DNA of 64,000 bases from Guillardia theta CCMP2712 (Eukaryota > Cryptophyceae > Pyrenomonadales > Geminigeraceae). Positions 33,719-44,828 of this stretch are shown here, in pieces. The first letter of the stretch is position 1, and each line of letters starts with the position of its first letter. The translations under genes and the position numbers were made by a program. The notes beneath the pieces are model-generated. The model made no database searches and was not told the DNA's origin. It saw only the letters and a program-made list of their open reading frames with translations. The stretch covers positions 4,273 through 68,272 of the forward strand of contig NW_005434654.1 of assembly GCF_000315625.1 (NCBI RefSeq), given 5' to 3'.

Positions 33719-35217
33719 CTGAGCTAACTGAGCTTCAGGTCTCGCGTCCTCCTTCTCACTACCTCTGTAAGAAACGATAGCTTCTCCGCCCCTGCTGTCT
33801 GCGATTTCCTCATGTACACGATCGCCTCCCTCCCCACAGCCTCTTCCACGTTCTTCTCCGGTGCGCTCATCCGCATGCTCGGCGGCAGGTAGCCGTTCTT
33901 GTACCTCTGAAACGCCTCTGCTGTCGCCATGTCCATGGTGATGACGTAGCCTTTCTGCCTCCCCGCGTGGTCGAAGGCCTTGTGCTGCGTGCATCTCAGG
34001 TACAGCACGCTCTGGGTCGCCCCCTTCTGCGCCTCGTCCGGGCCTCGCTGCGGCCGCGTGACCCTCGAGTACCACGTCACCTCTCGATCCAGCGAGTGGA
34101 ACAGCGACTCGATGGCAGCGACTAGCATCTCATACTCGCTCACTTGCAGCAGCATCTCATGGTTGGAGTGCCGAGAGAGCATCTCCCCGGCGTCATACCC
34201 CAGCAGCTCCGCAACCTCGTCTCCCAGTCTCAGGCGCCTGCAGTGTGCGAGGTCCTCGCTGTCAAACTCCATCGACACCCACCGCCCATGCCCCCATCGA
34301 GCGTTGGACGCCGCGTCGTCGAACCACTCCCCCACTCCCCCCCACCCCCTCGACGACGACCCCTCGCTGTCCTCGTCCAGCCGCAGGTCATGGCTCAGCC
34401 TCCCGCAATCCTGCATCCTGCGCACTGCGTCCAAGTCTCCGGGCAAGACCCTGGGGCTGCCCAGCACTGCGGACTTGACCGTGTCGATGGCTTCGTCGAT
34501 GGCCAGCTTGAGATCTAGCGGCAAGATCTTGAACGCCTTGAACACTCTCGACGCGTTCAGCCCCAGCTCCCACTGCCCGCGCACCATCGCGATGTTGACT
34601 CCTACTTGCAGGCACGCCTGCCTCAGCGAGTCCAGCGCGATCTCCTGGTCCCGCGCATCTTGGAACAGCGCCTCGTGGGTCCCGCGGATGATGGTGTAGA
34701 AAGGAGCCGTCTCAGACTCTGATTGACACACAGCGCCCGTCCCGGTCACGATGCACATGGCGCAGGGCCGCACGTTGCTGCACTTGCGCTTCTTCAGGCG
34801 GCACTCGGAGCACGAGTTGGTGATGTACTTGGATCGCTTGCGACGAGGCCCCAGCTGTATCTGTATGTCGTGCATGGGGGACGGGCTTGGCAGAGCATGG
34901 GACCCGTACACCTCAGAGGCCTCGGACATGCCCGGGCTCAGGGATCTGTACGCGTCGGGTGCCTCGGACATGCCCGGGCTCAGGGATCTGTACGCGTCAG
35001 GGGCCTCGGACATGCCCGGGCTCAGACATGTGCTTGACATGGCAACAAGCGACTCGGCGAGGAAGTCTGCTGCCTTGCTGTTGAGCATGGACAGCCTCTG
35101 GGACATCACCAGGCACCAGTCGTCGTGATCTGTCGAGATCCCTCAGGTCAGGCAGGTCGCACAGCAGCATGGCACATCTACCTGTCATGGCTCGCTTAGC
35201 AGCCAGCTTGGATACAA
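33719..35217. repeat. Left arm of a 1.5-kb inverted duplication
   Basis: Reverse complement of the right arm (36494-38011). Over the 1,386-bp coding part, position x pairs with 71727 minus x without any indel. Identity ends at 33719 on the outside and about 35217 on the inside. A 12-bp deletion lies at 35209/35210 relative to the right arm. Confidence 0.93.
33724..35129 (-). CDS. Zn2Cys6 zinc-cluster regulator, left copy (first-exon ATG missing)
   Basis: Near-identical to the right copy at 36506-38003, with which it shares zinc cluster, repeats and tail. Differences seen: GMSEAP for GLSEAP, APDAYRS for ASDAYRS in the second repeat, and GSPRVLPG for GSSRVLPG. The large exon is 35129-33724. 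The short upstream exon (ending at 35182) lacks the 12 bases that hold ATG CTG AAA GCC in the right copy. Translation would have to begin at the next in-frame ATG, eleven codons further on, giving about 470 residues. It may therefore be a slightly shortened functional gene or a decaying copy. Confidence 0.75.
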
Positions 35218-36493
35218 GCTGCCACTGGCTGAGCGTTGCTTGTCAAGGCGGAGAGGACTTCAGGTGGAGCCGGGATACAGCTTTTCAGGACGAACTGGCT
35301 CTATCAAGTGTATCATATGACAGCAGGGATGAATGTTTCCGGAGGACAGATAGGTAACAGCATGCACAAGTATGCAGTGCGGTAGAGTTGAAAGCTCCCA
35401 GGAACGGACATGTAAAAGTCCGGTTTGAACATGGGTGGGGTAACACAGGTGGGGTATCACGGGATACATTATCTTTGTGAACTTAGGGGGTGGAGGTACA
35501 TTATTGGGTATGGGGGTGGGTGGGTGGACGTTATGGCCACACCTAGTTATCCCGTAACCCCACACCCCCTTGTGAGACTGGGGGGGGTGAGGGGTCTGTT
35601 CGGAGAGGGTTCGGCGGACCGCCGCCGTATCAATGGTCTAGCCGGGAGTAACGTGACTTTAGTCTAATCAACTTTTAAAAAACAATTTAGTCCTCGTACT
35701 AACTTTTAACTTAACTTTGAGTAAACATTAGTACCTTTATGTCACATGTCGCCCGGCAAGGGCCGCCAGCGTAGATACTCCGAGTGCCTCGTCACTGAGA
35801 CACGCTCTATCAAATCCGCACTCACGGGCTGGCCTCAGGGTAAAGCTGCTGGCTAGCCGGAAGTAACGTGACAAGGCGCTCGCGGTCACGTTACCTTCGG
35901 TGAGTTCGGAGCGGCGTTGATACAGTAGTACCGCCACGTATGGTATGCTATGTTTACTTAACATGCTTTTGTACCCACCATCTTCAGTACCCATGATAGT
36001 AGGGGGAACGGGGTGGTCATCACTCGACTTGTCGCTGTGGGGTGACCATATCAGATGACCGTACCCACCAATTATTTCCTGACAGATACAACTACCCCCA
36101 TTGACTCCTTGTGACTACCCCACCTTTGTCCATCAACACTACCCCCATAACACAACTGTATCCACCCTGCAGGAAGTATAGTACCCTCGCCTACAATCCC
36201 TGACTCAGGGAAATCAAACGCCGTACCCATCAATAGTCCTTGGAAATCACCCGTAGTCAGTATACCGAAAAGACCCCCACCCCCAATTTTTGACTAGCGA
36301 TGTGCCATTCGGAAGTGAAGTACGAGAAAAAGATAAAGCTGAATTCTCAACCACCCCACCACCCCTGGAGTAGTAATAACCATACATCTACCCGTACAAA
36401 CAGGGGAAAGAACCCCAGTAGTGATGACAGACAAAATTGCTCATCGCACACACACCCATCAACATCCGTCCCCTCCAACTCCATACACAGTGG
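35218..36493. other. Spacer between the inverted arms
   Basis: About 1.28 kb, unlike the arms and not palindromic itself. Contains G-rich GGGGTA words (35420-35560), C-rich TACCCC words (36060-36280), a GC patch with GCCGGGAGTAACGTGAC-like words (about 35600-35900), and AACTTTTAACTTAACTTTGA at 35701-35720. No gene recognised; presumably holds the divergent promoters of the two zinc-cluster copies. Confidence 0.6.
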
Positions 36494-38011
36494 AAGCTTG
36501 TATCCATGCTGAAAGCCAAGCTGGCTGCTAAGCGAGCCATGACAGGTAGATGTGCCATGCTGCTGTGCGACCTGCCTGACCTGAGGGATCTCGACAGATC
36601 ACGACGACTGGTGCCTGGTGATGTCCCAGAGGCTGTCCATGCTCAACAGCAAGGCAGCAGACTTCCTCGCCGAGTCGCTTGTTGCCATGTCAAGCACATG
36701 TCTGAGCCCGGGCTTGTCCGAGGCCCCTGACGCGTACAGATCCCTGAGCCCGGGCATGTCCGAGGCCTCTGACGCGTACAGATCCCTGAGCCCGGGCATG
36801 TCCGAGGCCTCTGAGGTGTACGGGTCCCATGCTCTGCCAAGCCCGTCCCCCATGCACGACATACAGATACAGCTGGGGCCTCGTCGCAAGCGATCCAAGT
36901 ACATCACCAACTCGTGCTCCGAGTGCCGCCTGAAGAAGCGCAAGTGCAGCAACGTGCGGCCCTGCGCCATGTGCATCGTGACCGGCACGGGCGCTGTGTG
37001 TCAATCAGAGTCTGAGACGGCTCCTTTCTACACCATCATCCGCGGGACCCACGAGGCGCTGTTCCAAGATGCGCGGGACCAGGAGATCGCGCTGGACTCG
37101 CTGAGGCAGGCGTGCCTGCAAGTAGGAGTCAACATCGCGATGGTGCGCGGGCAGTGGGAGCTGGGGCTGAACGCGTCGAGAGTGTTCAAGGCGTTCAAGA
37201 TCTTGCCGCTAGATCTCAAGCTGGCCATCGACGAAGCCATCGACACGGTCAAGTCCGCAGTGCTGGGCAGCTCCAGGGTCTTGCCCGGAGACTTGGACGC
37301 AGTGCGCAGGATGCAGGATTGCGGGAGGCTGAGCCATGACCTGCGGCTGGACGAGGACAGCGAGGGGTCGTCGTCGAGGGGGTGGGGGGGAGTGGGGGAG
37401 TGGTTCGACGACGCGGCGTCCAACGCTCGATGGGGGCATGGGCGGTGGGTGTCGATGGAGTTTGACAGCGAGGACCTCGCACACTGCAGGCGCCTGAGAC
37501 TGGGAGACGAGGTTGCGGAGCTGCTGGGGTATGACGCCGGGGAGATGCTCTCTCGGCACTCCAACCATGAGATGCTGCTGCAAGTGAGCGAGTATGAGAT
37601 GCTAGTCGCTGCCATCGAGTCGCTGTTCCACTCGCTGGATCGAGAGGTGACGTGGTACTCGAGGGTCACGCGGCCGCAGCGAGGCCCGGACGAGGCGCAG
37701 AAGGGGGCGACTCAGAGCGTGCTGTACCTGAGATGCACGCAGCACAAGGCCTTCGACCACGCGGGGAGGCAGAAAGGCTACGTCATCACCATGGACATGG
37801 CGACAGCAGAGGCGTTTCAGAGGTACAAGAACGGCTACCTGCCGCCGAGCATGCGGATGAGCGCACCGGAGAAGAACGTGGAAGAGGCTGTGGGGAGGGA
37901 GGCGATCGTGTACATGAGGAAATCACAGACAGCAGGGGCGGAGAAGCTATCGTTTCTTACAGAGGTAGTGAGAAGGAGGACGCGAGACCTGAAGCTCAGT
38001 TAGCTCACAGA
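36494..38011. repeat. Right arm of the 1.5-kb inverted duplication
   Basis: Begins AGCTTGTATCC at 36494 and ends just after the stop codon of the zinc-cluster gene at 38011, where the two arms diverge (CACAGAGTC here, GGCTCGGCC in the left arm). The arm is little more than the gene itself. Confidence 0.93.
36506..38003 (+). CDS. Zn2Cys6 zinc-cluster transcription regulator, right (intact) copy
   Basis: Two exons, 36506-36545 (MLKAKLAAKRAMT) and 36598-38003, giving 481 residues in frame. Near the amino end a 14-residue unit occurs three times (SPGLSEAPDAYRSL, SPGMSEASDAYRSL, then SPGMSEASEVYGS). A basic RRKRSKY leads into the cluster CSECRLKKRKC, RPCAMC, GAVC with spacing C-x2-C-x6-C-x5-C-x2-C-x8-C at about 120-148. 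That is the binuclear zinc DNA-binding fold best known from fungi. The middle holds helical segments (KILPLDLKLAIDEAIDTVKS) and an acidic serine-rich linker. A later region (LGDEVAELLGYDAGEMLSRH and on) resembles a PAS domain, tentatively. Target genes unknown. Confidence 0.85.
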
Positions 38012-39521
38012 GTCAGGTTTGACCGTCGGATTGGCACTGATCCTTTGGTCATTGTTGCCGGCCGCATTTTTAGTAACTGTAAACTTAATCTGAGTATGAT
38101 GGCATGCCGCATATTGTTTTGTACTACGTTATTGAATGAAGGCTGTACTTTATGCGGTGGCCGCGGGGTCAAGTTGGGCCTCTTCACGGTCCGTCGGACC
38201 GAAGTTTCGCCTGCCTGCCAGAGACCGTCGAACAGTGAGTGCTGGCGGCGCCCACCGCCGCACATCATGGAGTCGGGCGCGGGCGGCCGATGCCCGGCCA
38301 CGGTGGCCAGACTCAGGTGCGGACAGAGGTGGCTGAGAGTCCGGCGCCGAATCGGAGTAGGCCGGGCCACACTGACAGGCGCGGGGGCGGCCGCCAACTC
38401 AGCTGGGTCTGATGGAACGTATGCCAGCCGTGCCAGTCAGATAGCGCCGAGTTAACAAAAACTCTCCTGTAAACCAAGACGACTTACGTGTTTCAGTGCG
38501 AGACGGCCAATCACGGTAGCGTGTGGGACGCCGGAAGAGGGGGCCTTTCCTAGCCCGGAGTCTTGCTAAGACGGTCCTCTCATGTCTGGATGCTTGGGTT
38601 TCACATCCTAGCATACAGTCTATCTCTCATGTGCTCCTCAATTCTGGTTTTGTGTGCATTAAACTCGGTCTTGAGCAAAAACTGTCTTGTTACAACTAAG
38701 GTCGATGTGATGTCTGCGTGACTTTGGACTAGTACAAGTCTAACAAACTTGTATTCCGTCAGGGTCTCGAGTTAGTACTAAGTTACCGTGCCCGTCACCC
38801 GCCGATCACGGGTATTATCGCCCGTACTGTATTACCGTCGGAACGGTTCAAGCCAGCAGTTGAACCGTTGAACCGTTTGACTCGAAGTTGTACCGGACTC
38901 CGGGAAAGTGCCGAGGCGGACCGAGTAAAGAACTTGAGTCGGCTGAGTCCGAGTCCCGGCGAGGGCACTGACGGTCGGACCGTACAGTACTCCTGAGCCC
39001 GGCCCGGGCCTCCGGCGGGACGGTCCCGCCGGCTCACCGGACCGTGACTGATCGGACTTGAACCCGGTCGGACCGTATGGTGAGACGGTCAGCCGCTCTG
39101 CAGTGACGGTGGGCCCGGCCGAAAACTTTATTAGTCAATCCATGTCACGATAGCGGCATTTACTACGTTAGGAAGCCGTTCAAATGACACCACCGGTACC
39201 TTTTCCAGGATACAGTACCCGTCCTACTAGCCTCGAAACAGAACACGCCTGTTCGTTTCTTTGGTTGGAGGATGGTGGGGGGTAGCAGAGGAGGAGAGCC
39301 GCAGAGGAGGAGCCGAGGGAGGCAGGAGGGATAGAGACTCTCATTCCTTGAAGGCGCGAAGCAGCAAGCACGAGCTTTCAGGCCCACATCGAGACACTGA
39401 TCGGAGGATGCGCTGCTATTGGGGAGTGTACTGAATCCAACTCAAGGGAGGAGGCTGAATTGAGAGACTTCTTGTGATCCCCCGAGCTCATCCTCTCAGA
39501 CATCTGTAGCCTCCACCTAGC
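38012..39521. repeat. GC-rich repeat island C and intergenic stretch
   Basis: From about 38155 to 39130 it is rich in GTCGGACCG, CCGCCGGC and CCGTTGAACCG words, matching the texture of island A. 38460-38760 is more balanced sequence without a recognisable gene. 39140-39520 is the probable promoter side of the RING gene. Confidence 0.5.
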
Positions 39522-42500
39522 ATGACCAGCGTTCAATTCCACATCGATCCTCGAGCGCGAGGAGGACCATCGATGCGGGTCCTGCATGGCAGGAATGCAG
39601 ATGACTACGAGCGGCAGCGAGAGCGGAGCCGGCGAAGCGATCAGAATGAAGCAGGAGCCGAAGGAAGGGGCGCAGCCTTTGCCATGGAGCTGATGGACAG
39701 GAATGCTCCTCAACAGATAGGGCAGAGGGGCGCAGCAAGGCCAGGAGGAAGCTCGGCAGCAGCGAGGTTCGTTGCAATGGGAGGAAGACAGTTAGACCTG
39801 GATAGCATGGACTACGAGGAGCTGCATGCGATGTTCCCGTCGCATGCTCGTCAGGGAGTCACACCTTCTGTGCTGGAGCAATGCAGCAACGTGTTCAAGT
39901 TTCACCCAACAACGTGAGCAGCTCTTGCTCTGCCCTGCTGTGCTGAATAACATGCGAACAGATGTGGCGAGAGTTTGACATCGTGCTCCATATGCCTGGT
40001 CGACTATGAGGTGTTTTCTCCTCCTCTTTCTCCTCTTCTTTCTCTTTCTTTCTCCCTTTTCTCCCTTTTCTCCCTTTTCTCCCTTTTCTCCTTTATCTTG
40101 TTTGTCCTCCTTCGTCCTGCTCAAACCCTTCGTCGTCCTCGTCCTCCTACCTCCTGCTGGTCCTCTTCCTTCCATCCTCATCTCCTACCACTCGCTCCCT
40201 CTTGTCGCAGCTGCAGTAACAGCTCTCCAACAGGTTGGTGACGACGTTCGCATGCTGCCCTGCCTGCATGCCTATCACAAGGCATGTGCGGACGAGTGGC
40301 TCAAGTGCAGTCACTCCTGTCCTGTCTGCAAGACCAACATCCGAACCCTCGTAGCAGACACTCCAAGGATCACGGGCAAGGAGAACCGGGCTCCTCTTCA
40401 GCAGGAGCGACCGGCCCCGCCAGGAAGAGTCATGGTGAGTGTAGAGGCGCCCAGACTGCTGCTGAGGGAGGAGCAGGCGGCTGTGGAGAGGTTCGGAGCA
40501 GCAGCAGAGCGAGCGATAAACTCGTTGAGAGGAAGCTCGTCGAGCCCTAGGAGGGGACCGGCAGGAGGGAGGCAGCGGGAGGGAGGGAGGAGGGAGGAGG
40601 AGTTCCCTTCGAACCGCGATCCCAGGTTGGGGCTGAACAACCAGGTTGGGAGGAGGAGGAGGTGGTTGTATGCAGAAGGCGAGTGAGGATGAAGCAGGAG
40701 TGGAGGAGGCTGCGGCTGGAAGACCTGGAGAGAGCTCGACAACGCCAGCGGGAGGTAGGCAGAGGATGAAGGGGATCAGGACGGGGGCAAGGGAGAGGAA
40801 GGATGAGAGGGAGAAGAGGGGTAACGAGGTGTACGAGGAGCGGAGGGACAAGGGGGCTGAAGCATATTGCAGCTGGCAGAGGAGCAGGAGGCAGCAGCTG
40901 CTCTCACCGATGAAGTTGACGTTTACCGTCAAGTGCTTGAGCAGCATCGGCGAGCCGTCTACATGGGCAGAGCAGACGAGGCAGGCGCTGCCAGCCCTCG
41001 CACAACGAGGATGGAAACGATCCCAGAACGTCCTGCCCGCTCATCCTTGATGGAGGCTGGGTAGCGAACATGGATATGCAGGGAACAGGAGCAGGAGCAG
41101 GAGCAGGAGCAGGGCAGGCAGCACGGGCAGGAGTCCAGGCAGGAGCAGGATTGGCGACACAAGGGGCAGGGGCAGTGGCAGGGGCAGCACGAAGCTCCTC
41201 GCAGCCTTCAGCCGGAGCGACATCCAACCCTCCCACCCTCTCTGTAGGTCGGCAAGATGTGCAGCGAAATGCTGCTGCTTCATCTGCAGCCCAGGAGATG
41301 GTGACGGCGAGATCGAGTGTACAACAACCTCGACCAAACCAGAGCAGGTGATGTGGAAGCACGAGCGCTTATTTTCCGCTCTCCTGTCCTCCTGTCCTCC
41401 TGTCCTCTCCTCCTCTCCTCCTCTCCTCCTCTCCTCCTCTCCTCCTCGCCCCTTGTCCCTCTAGCTCCCTCCTTATCCTATCTTCAACCAGATCGGCACT
41501 TGAACGAGCGGCAGCTGCCATGGCAGCAGCTCGCACCCCAGAGAATCGTCGCAGGTATGACAGACTTCTCCCTCCTCCTCCTCCACCACTTCTCGCCCCC
41601 TTCCCTTCTCTGCTCCTCTTTCCCAGTCCATTCGTTCCTACCTCCTCCTCCTCCTCTCTCCCCACTCCTTCCTCCTTCCTCCCCACCTTCTCGTTTCTCA
41701 CACGACAGTCTTGAATTTCTTGCAGAAGCGACGAGACTCTCCACGAGCCCTCCAGGCCTGTTCGTCGCGCTCAGGCGCAGGACAGAGAGCAAGGAGCCGC
41801 CTCGTTTGCTCCTCCTCCTTCTATCGCCCTAGGTACCTCTTGTTCACTCAAATTCCTCCTGTCCCCTGCCCTCGTCCTCCTCACCAGCTTTGCAGACGTC
41901 AGTCAGGATCACGAGCTCCAGCGGGCCATCGAGGAGTCGATGCGGGAGCAGGGAGGGGGAGTCGCTCGGGTTATGGCAGGAGGAGCAGGACGAGTCGTTC
42001 ACACCCCCCGGAGAGCGCAGGAGGAGAGGAGGAGCGAGGCGAGGGCGTCGGTTCGAGGAGCAAGCAGGCAGCAGGAGGGTCATGAAGTACGAGCTGGGGT
42101 GGCACAAGGGATGGACTTCGACTTGCAGCGAGCGATCCAGGAGTCCATGGAAGATCACGCCTTCCTCTTCGAAGGAAGGATGGGGGCTGCAAGAGCAGGA
42201 GCAGGAGCAGGGAGAGGAAGGGATCAGCAGGATCTCAGCAGACAATCACGCTCCTCTCGCGCTCAGCCTGACGTTCAGTCCTCCACGGATCACGTTAGGA
42301 GCAACAATCCACCTGCTCAACCTGCTACTTCGTCAGCAGTAGCAGCCGCAGGAGTGGCAGCTGCGGCCATGGCTGCGGCTCCCGCTCCTCCTGCTCCAGC
42401 TCCAAGTCTACCCCCCGCTCCTCCCGACGGCAGGATCAGTGCCGTCCTCAACCAGCTGACTCGCCCGGCCTCCTCTGATGCTCCTCGCAGAGCCTCCTCC

Positions 42501-42965
42501 CCCGAAGCCCTTCAAGCCCTCGCAGCGTTCCAGCCTCGTCCTCCTCCTCCTGCTCGCCGGCAGGGCTCAAGGGGCGGCCGTCCTCTTCCTGGCGTGAGAG
42601 CATCGCACCCAGAGCCGCTGCAGAGAGGAGGAGGAGGAGGAGGAGTGCAGGAGGAGCAGGGGCAGACTCCTCCTGCTGCTGCTCATACACCAGAAGCGAT
42701 GAATCGGCAGGAAAGCAGCGGGGAACAGCAAGGCTTTGCTGGAGGAGGGAGAGGATACGTGCTTGGGCGAGCCAACTCTGCTGCCGAGAGGATGTATGGA
42801 GGAGGGGAAGGAGTTGGGGAAGGGCAGCAGGAGGGAGGAGGGAGGAGCGGGACGCCACCGCTGCTTAGAAGGGGACTGAGCGAGCGCGAGAAGCGCGCGA
42901 TAGCGGCAGAGAGGAGGTTGGCAATGATGCATGTGGGGGATGCCAGCGGGAGAGGACAGAGGTGA
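39522..42965 (+). CDS. RING-H2 ubiquitin ligase with ubiquitin-interacting motifs
   Basis: A multi-exon gene; exons 1-3 are firm (39522-39913, 39962-40010, from 40234), later joins less so. The RING-H2 is assembled across two introns: C139, C142, C157, H159, H162, C165, C176, C179 (SCSICLVDYE, then MLPCLHAYHKACADEWLKCS, then CPVCKTNI), the textbook C3H2C3 order of E3 ligases. The middle exons encode an Ala/Glu-rich helical stretch (LAEEQEAAAALTDEVDVYRQ). Two UIM-type motifs follow: DHELQRAIEESMREQ (about 41909) and DFDLQRAIQESMEDH (about 42118). The tail is Pro/Ala-rich and disordered, ending in a basic helix (LSEREKRAIAAERRLAMM). It probably ubiquitinates partners while binding ubiquitin through the UIMs; substrate unknown. 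Converges on JMJD6 with 166 bp between stops. Confidence 0.8.
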
Positions 42966-43012
42966 AGGGAAGCGTTGATGACGGATGCGGCATGAAAAGT
43001 GAAGTGATGATG

Positions 43013-43077
43013 GAGGAGGAGGAGGAGGAGGAGGAGGAGGAGGAGGAGGAGGAGGAGGAGGAGGAGGAGGAGGAGGA
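43013..43077 (+). repeat. (GGA)n microsatellite between convergent genes
   Basis: About 20 GGA units in the 166-bp gap between the RING and JMJD6 stop codons. Confidence 0.9.
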
Positions 43078-43131
43078 TGTGGTAGTGTTTAAAGAGAATT
43101 CTTGAATGTCTATTAAAATGTAAATCATGTT

Positions 43132-44750
43132 CTATCCTTGTTCTTCTTTTCCTCCTTCCTCTGGGGAACCATCAGCAGTCAGAGGAGCAGGGATGGTATG
43201 ACCACTCACCTGCTTCTTCCTCTTCCTCTTCTCCTCCTTCTTCGCTTTCCTCTCTGCAAGAATCTTCGACGATGTGAGCACAGCACAACTTGGAATGTCC
43301 TCACCATCTCGAGATGTTGCTCCGCCGTTAGTCTCCCATCCCCCTCTCCTGCTAACTTCTGTGCGATCTGACAGCAAGCAACATTTCAACTCTCACTCCC
43401 CCCTTCCTCTCACTCATTCTCCCCCCCCCTCCTTCCTCCCTCCCGGTCTTCCAGGTCCATTTCTCCTCCCTCCTCCTCACCCCTGTCCCCACTGCCTCCT
43501 CCACTCTCCCCTCTTTCCAGCTTCTCCTCCTGTTCACCTCATAGAGGTCAGGCCGGACCGTTCGCAGCTCCCGCAGCCACCGACGGGACAGCTGAAAATA
43601 TTTCAGCTGCTCAGCTTGACCTCCTCCTCCTCCTCCTCCGCCACCACCTTCGTCCTTGAAGTCGTCGAGTCCAGCCAGACAGCAGGGAAGGACGTTGTGC
43701 TCACAAAGTTCTGAGGAAAATCTTGAGAGGAGGGGAGAGGGGGGAGGGAGGAGGGGAATGACAATGAGAGAGAAGGAGGACGGCGAGGGGAACGATGGAG
43801 TGGAAGGAAAGGAGATGGAGAGGGGAGGGGAGGATGAGAGGAGAGGGCAGCAGAGGGCAAGAGAGCTTCATCTTAGTGAAGAGAAGGAACCGAGAGGAGA
43901 AGGACGGGGAGGACAAGAGGAGTGTTGCCTGTGTAACTGCGATGGTGTCGTCGAGGTTGAGAACAGTATGCCACCAGCCCCCAGGGACGAAGATTGTGTC
44001 GCCAGGTCCTGCAGGAAGAGGATGAGAGAAATTGAGGGCAGGGGAACATGAAGCCACGGGAAGGGCGGAGAGCAGTATGAGGAAGGCAGGGAAAGCAAAC
44101 AAGAGCAGAAGGAGGGGACAAGGCAGAGGAGAGGCAGGGGAGGAGGAGGCTGAGAGAAGGCGCAGCAGCAGCGAGGGGAGGAGGAGGGAGGTAGTTCCTG
44201 TGATAAGCTCAATCGGCTTCTGATGCTCGGGGACCGAGGCCTTGACCTGCTTGTAGTGGTAGAGAAACCTGCGATGTCGCACAGAGCTTAGAGACAGCAG
44301 GAAGCAGAGAAGATGTAGGTAGGGATTGATGTGAGAGAATAGGTCGGGACATAGAGCAAATAGGAGGAAAGGTATGAGGAAACCCAACAGCGAGACTATG
44401 GTAACCTCCACCTCCTCCTCCTCTTCCTCCTCCTCCTCGTATTTCTCTCTCTCTTCCTCGTGCTCACCAGTCGATCGCTTCTCTGTCCTTCTTCGCCATC
44501 CATCTCTCAGGCTTCACCAGCGACTGCAGCATGTCAGTCGTCCTGCACCACCTCCGCTTGCTCAGACCTTGGCTGTACCAGGAGGGAACAGAACCCACCT
44601 ACCCATCGTTGTCACCTCCTGTCTTCCTCCTCCCTCCCCTACCTCTTCCTCCCCGACAAGACCGCATTCCAAGCACTCGTCGCTAGAGGATCGATGTGCA
44701 TGGAGCTCCCACTGTACTTCATGTCAGCTCATTCTCCTTCCTCTTCCCTT

Positions 44751-44828
<78 letters not shown>

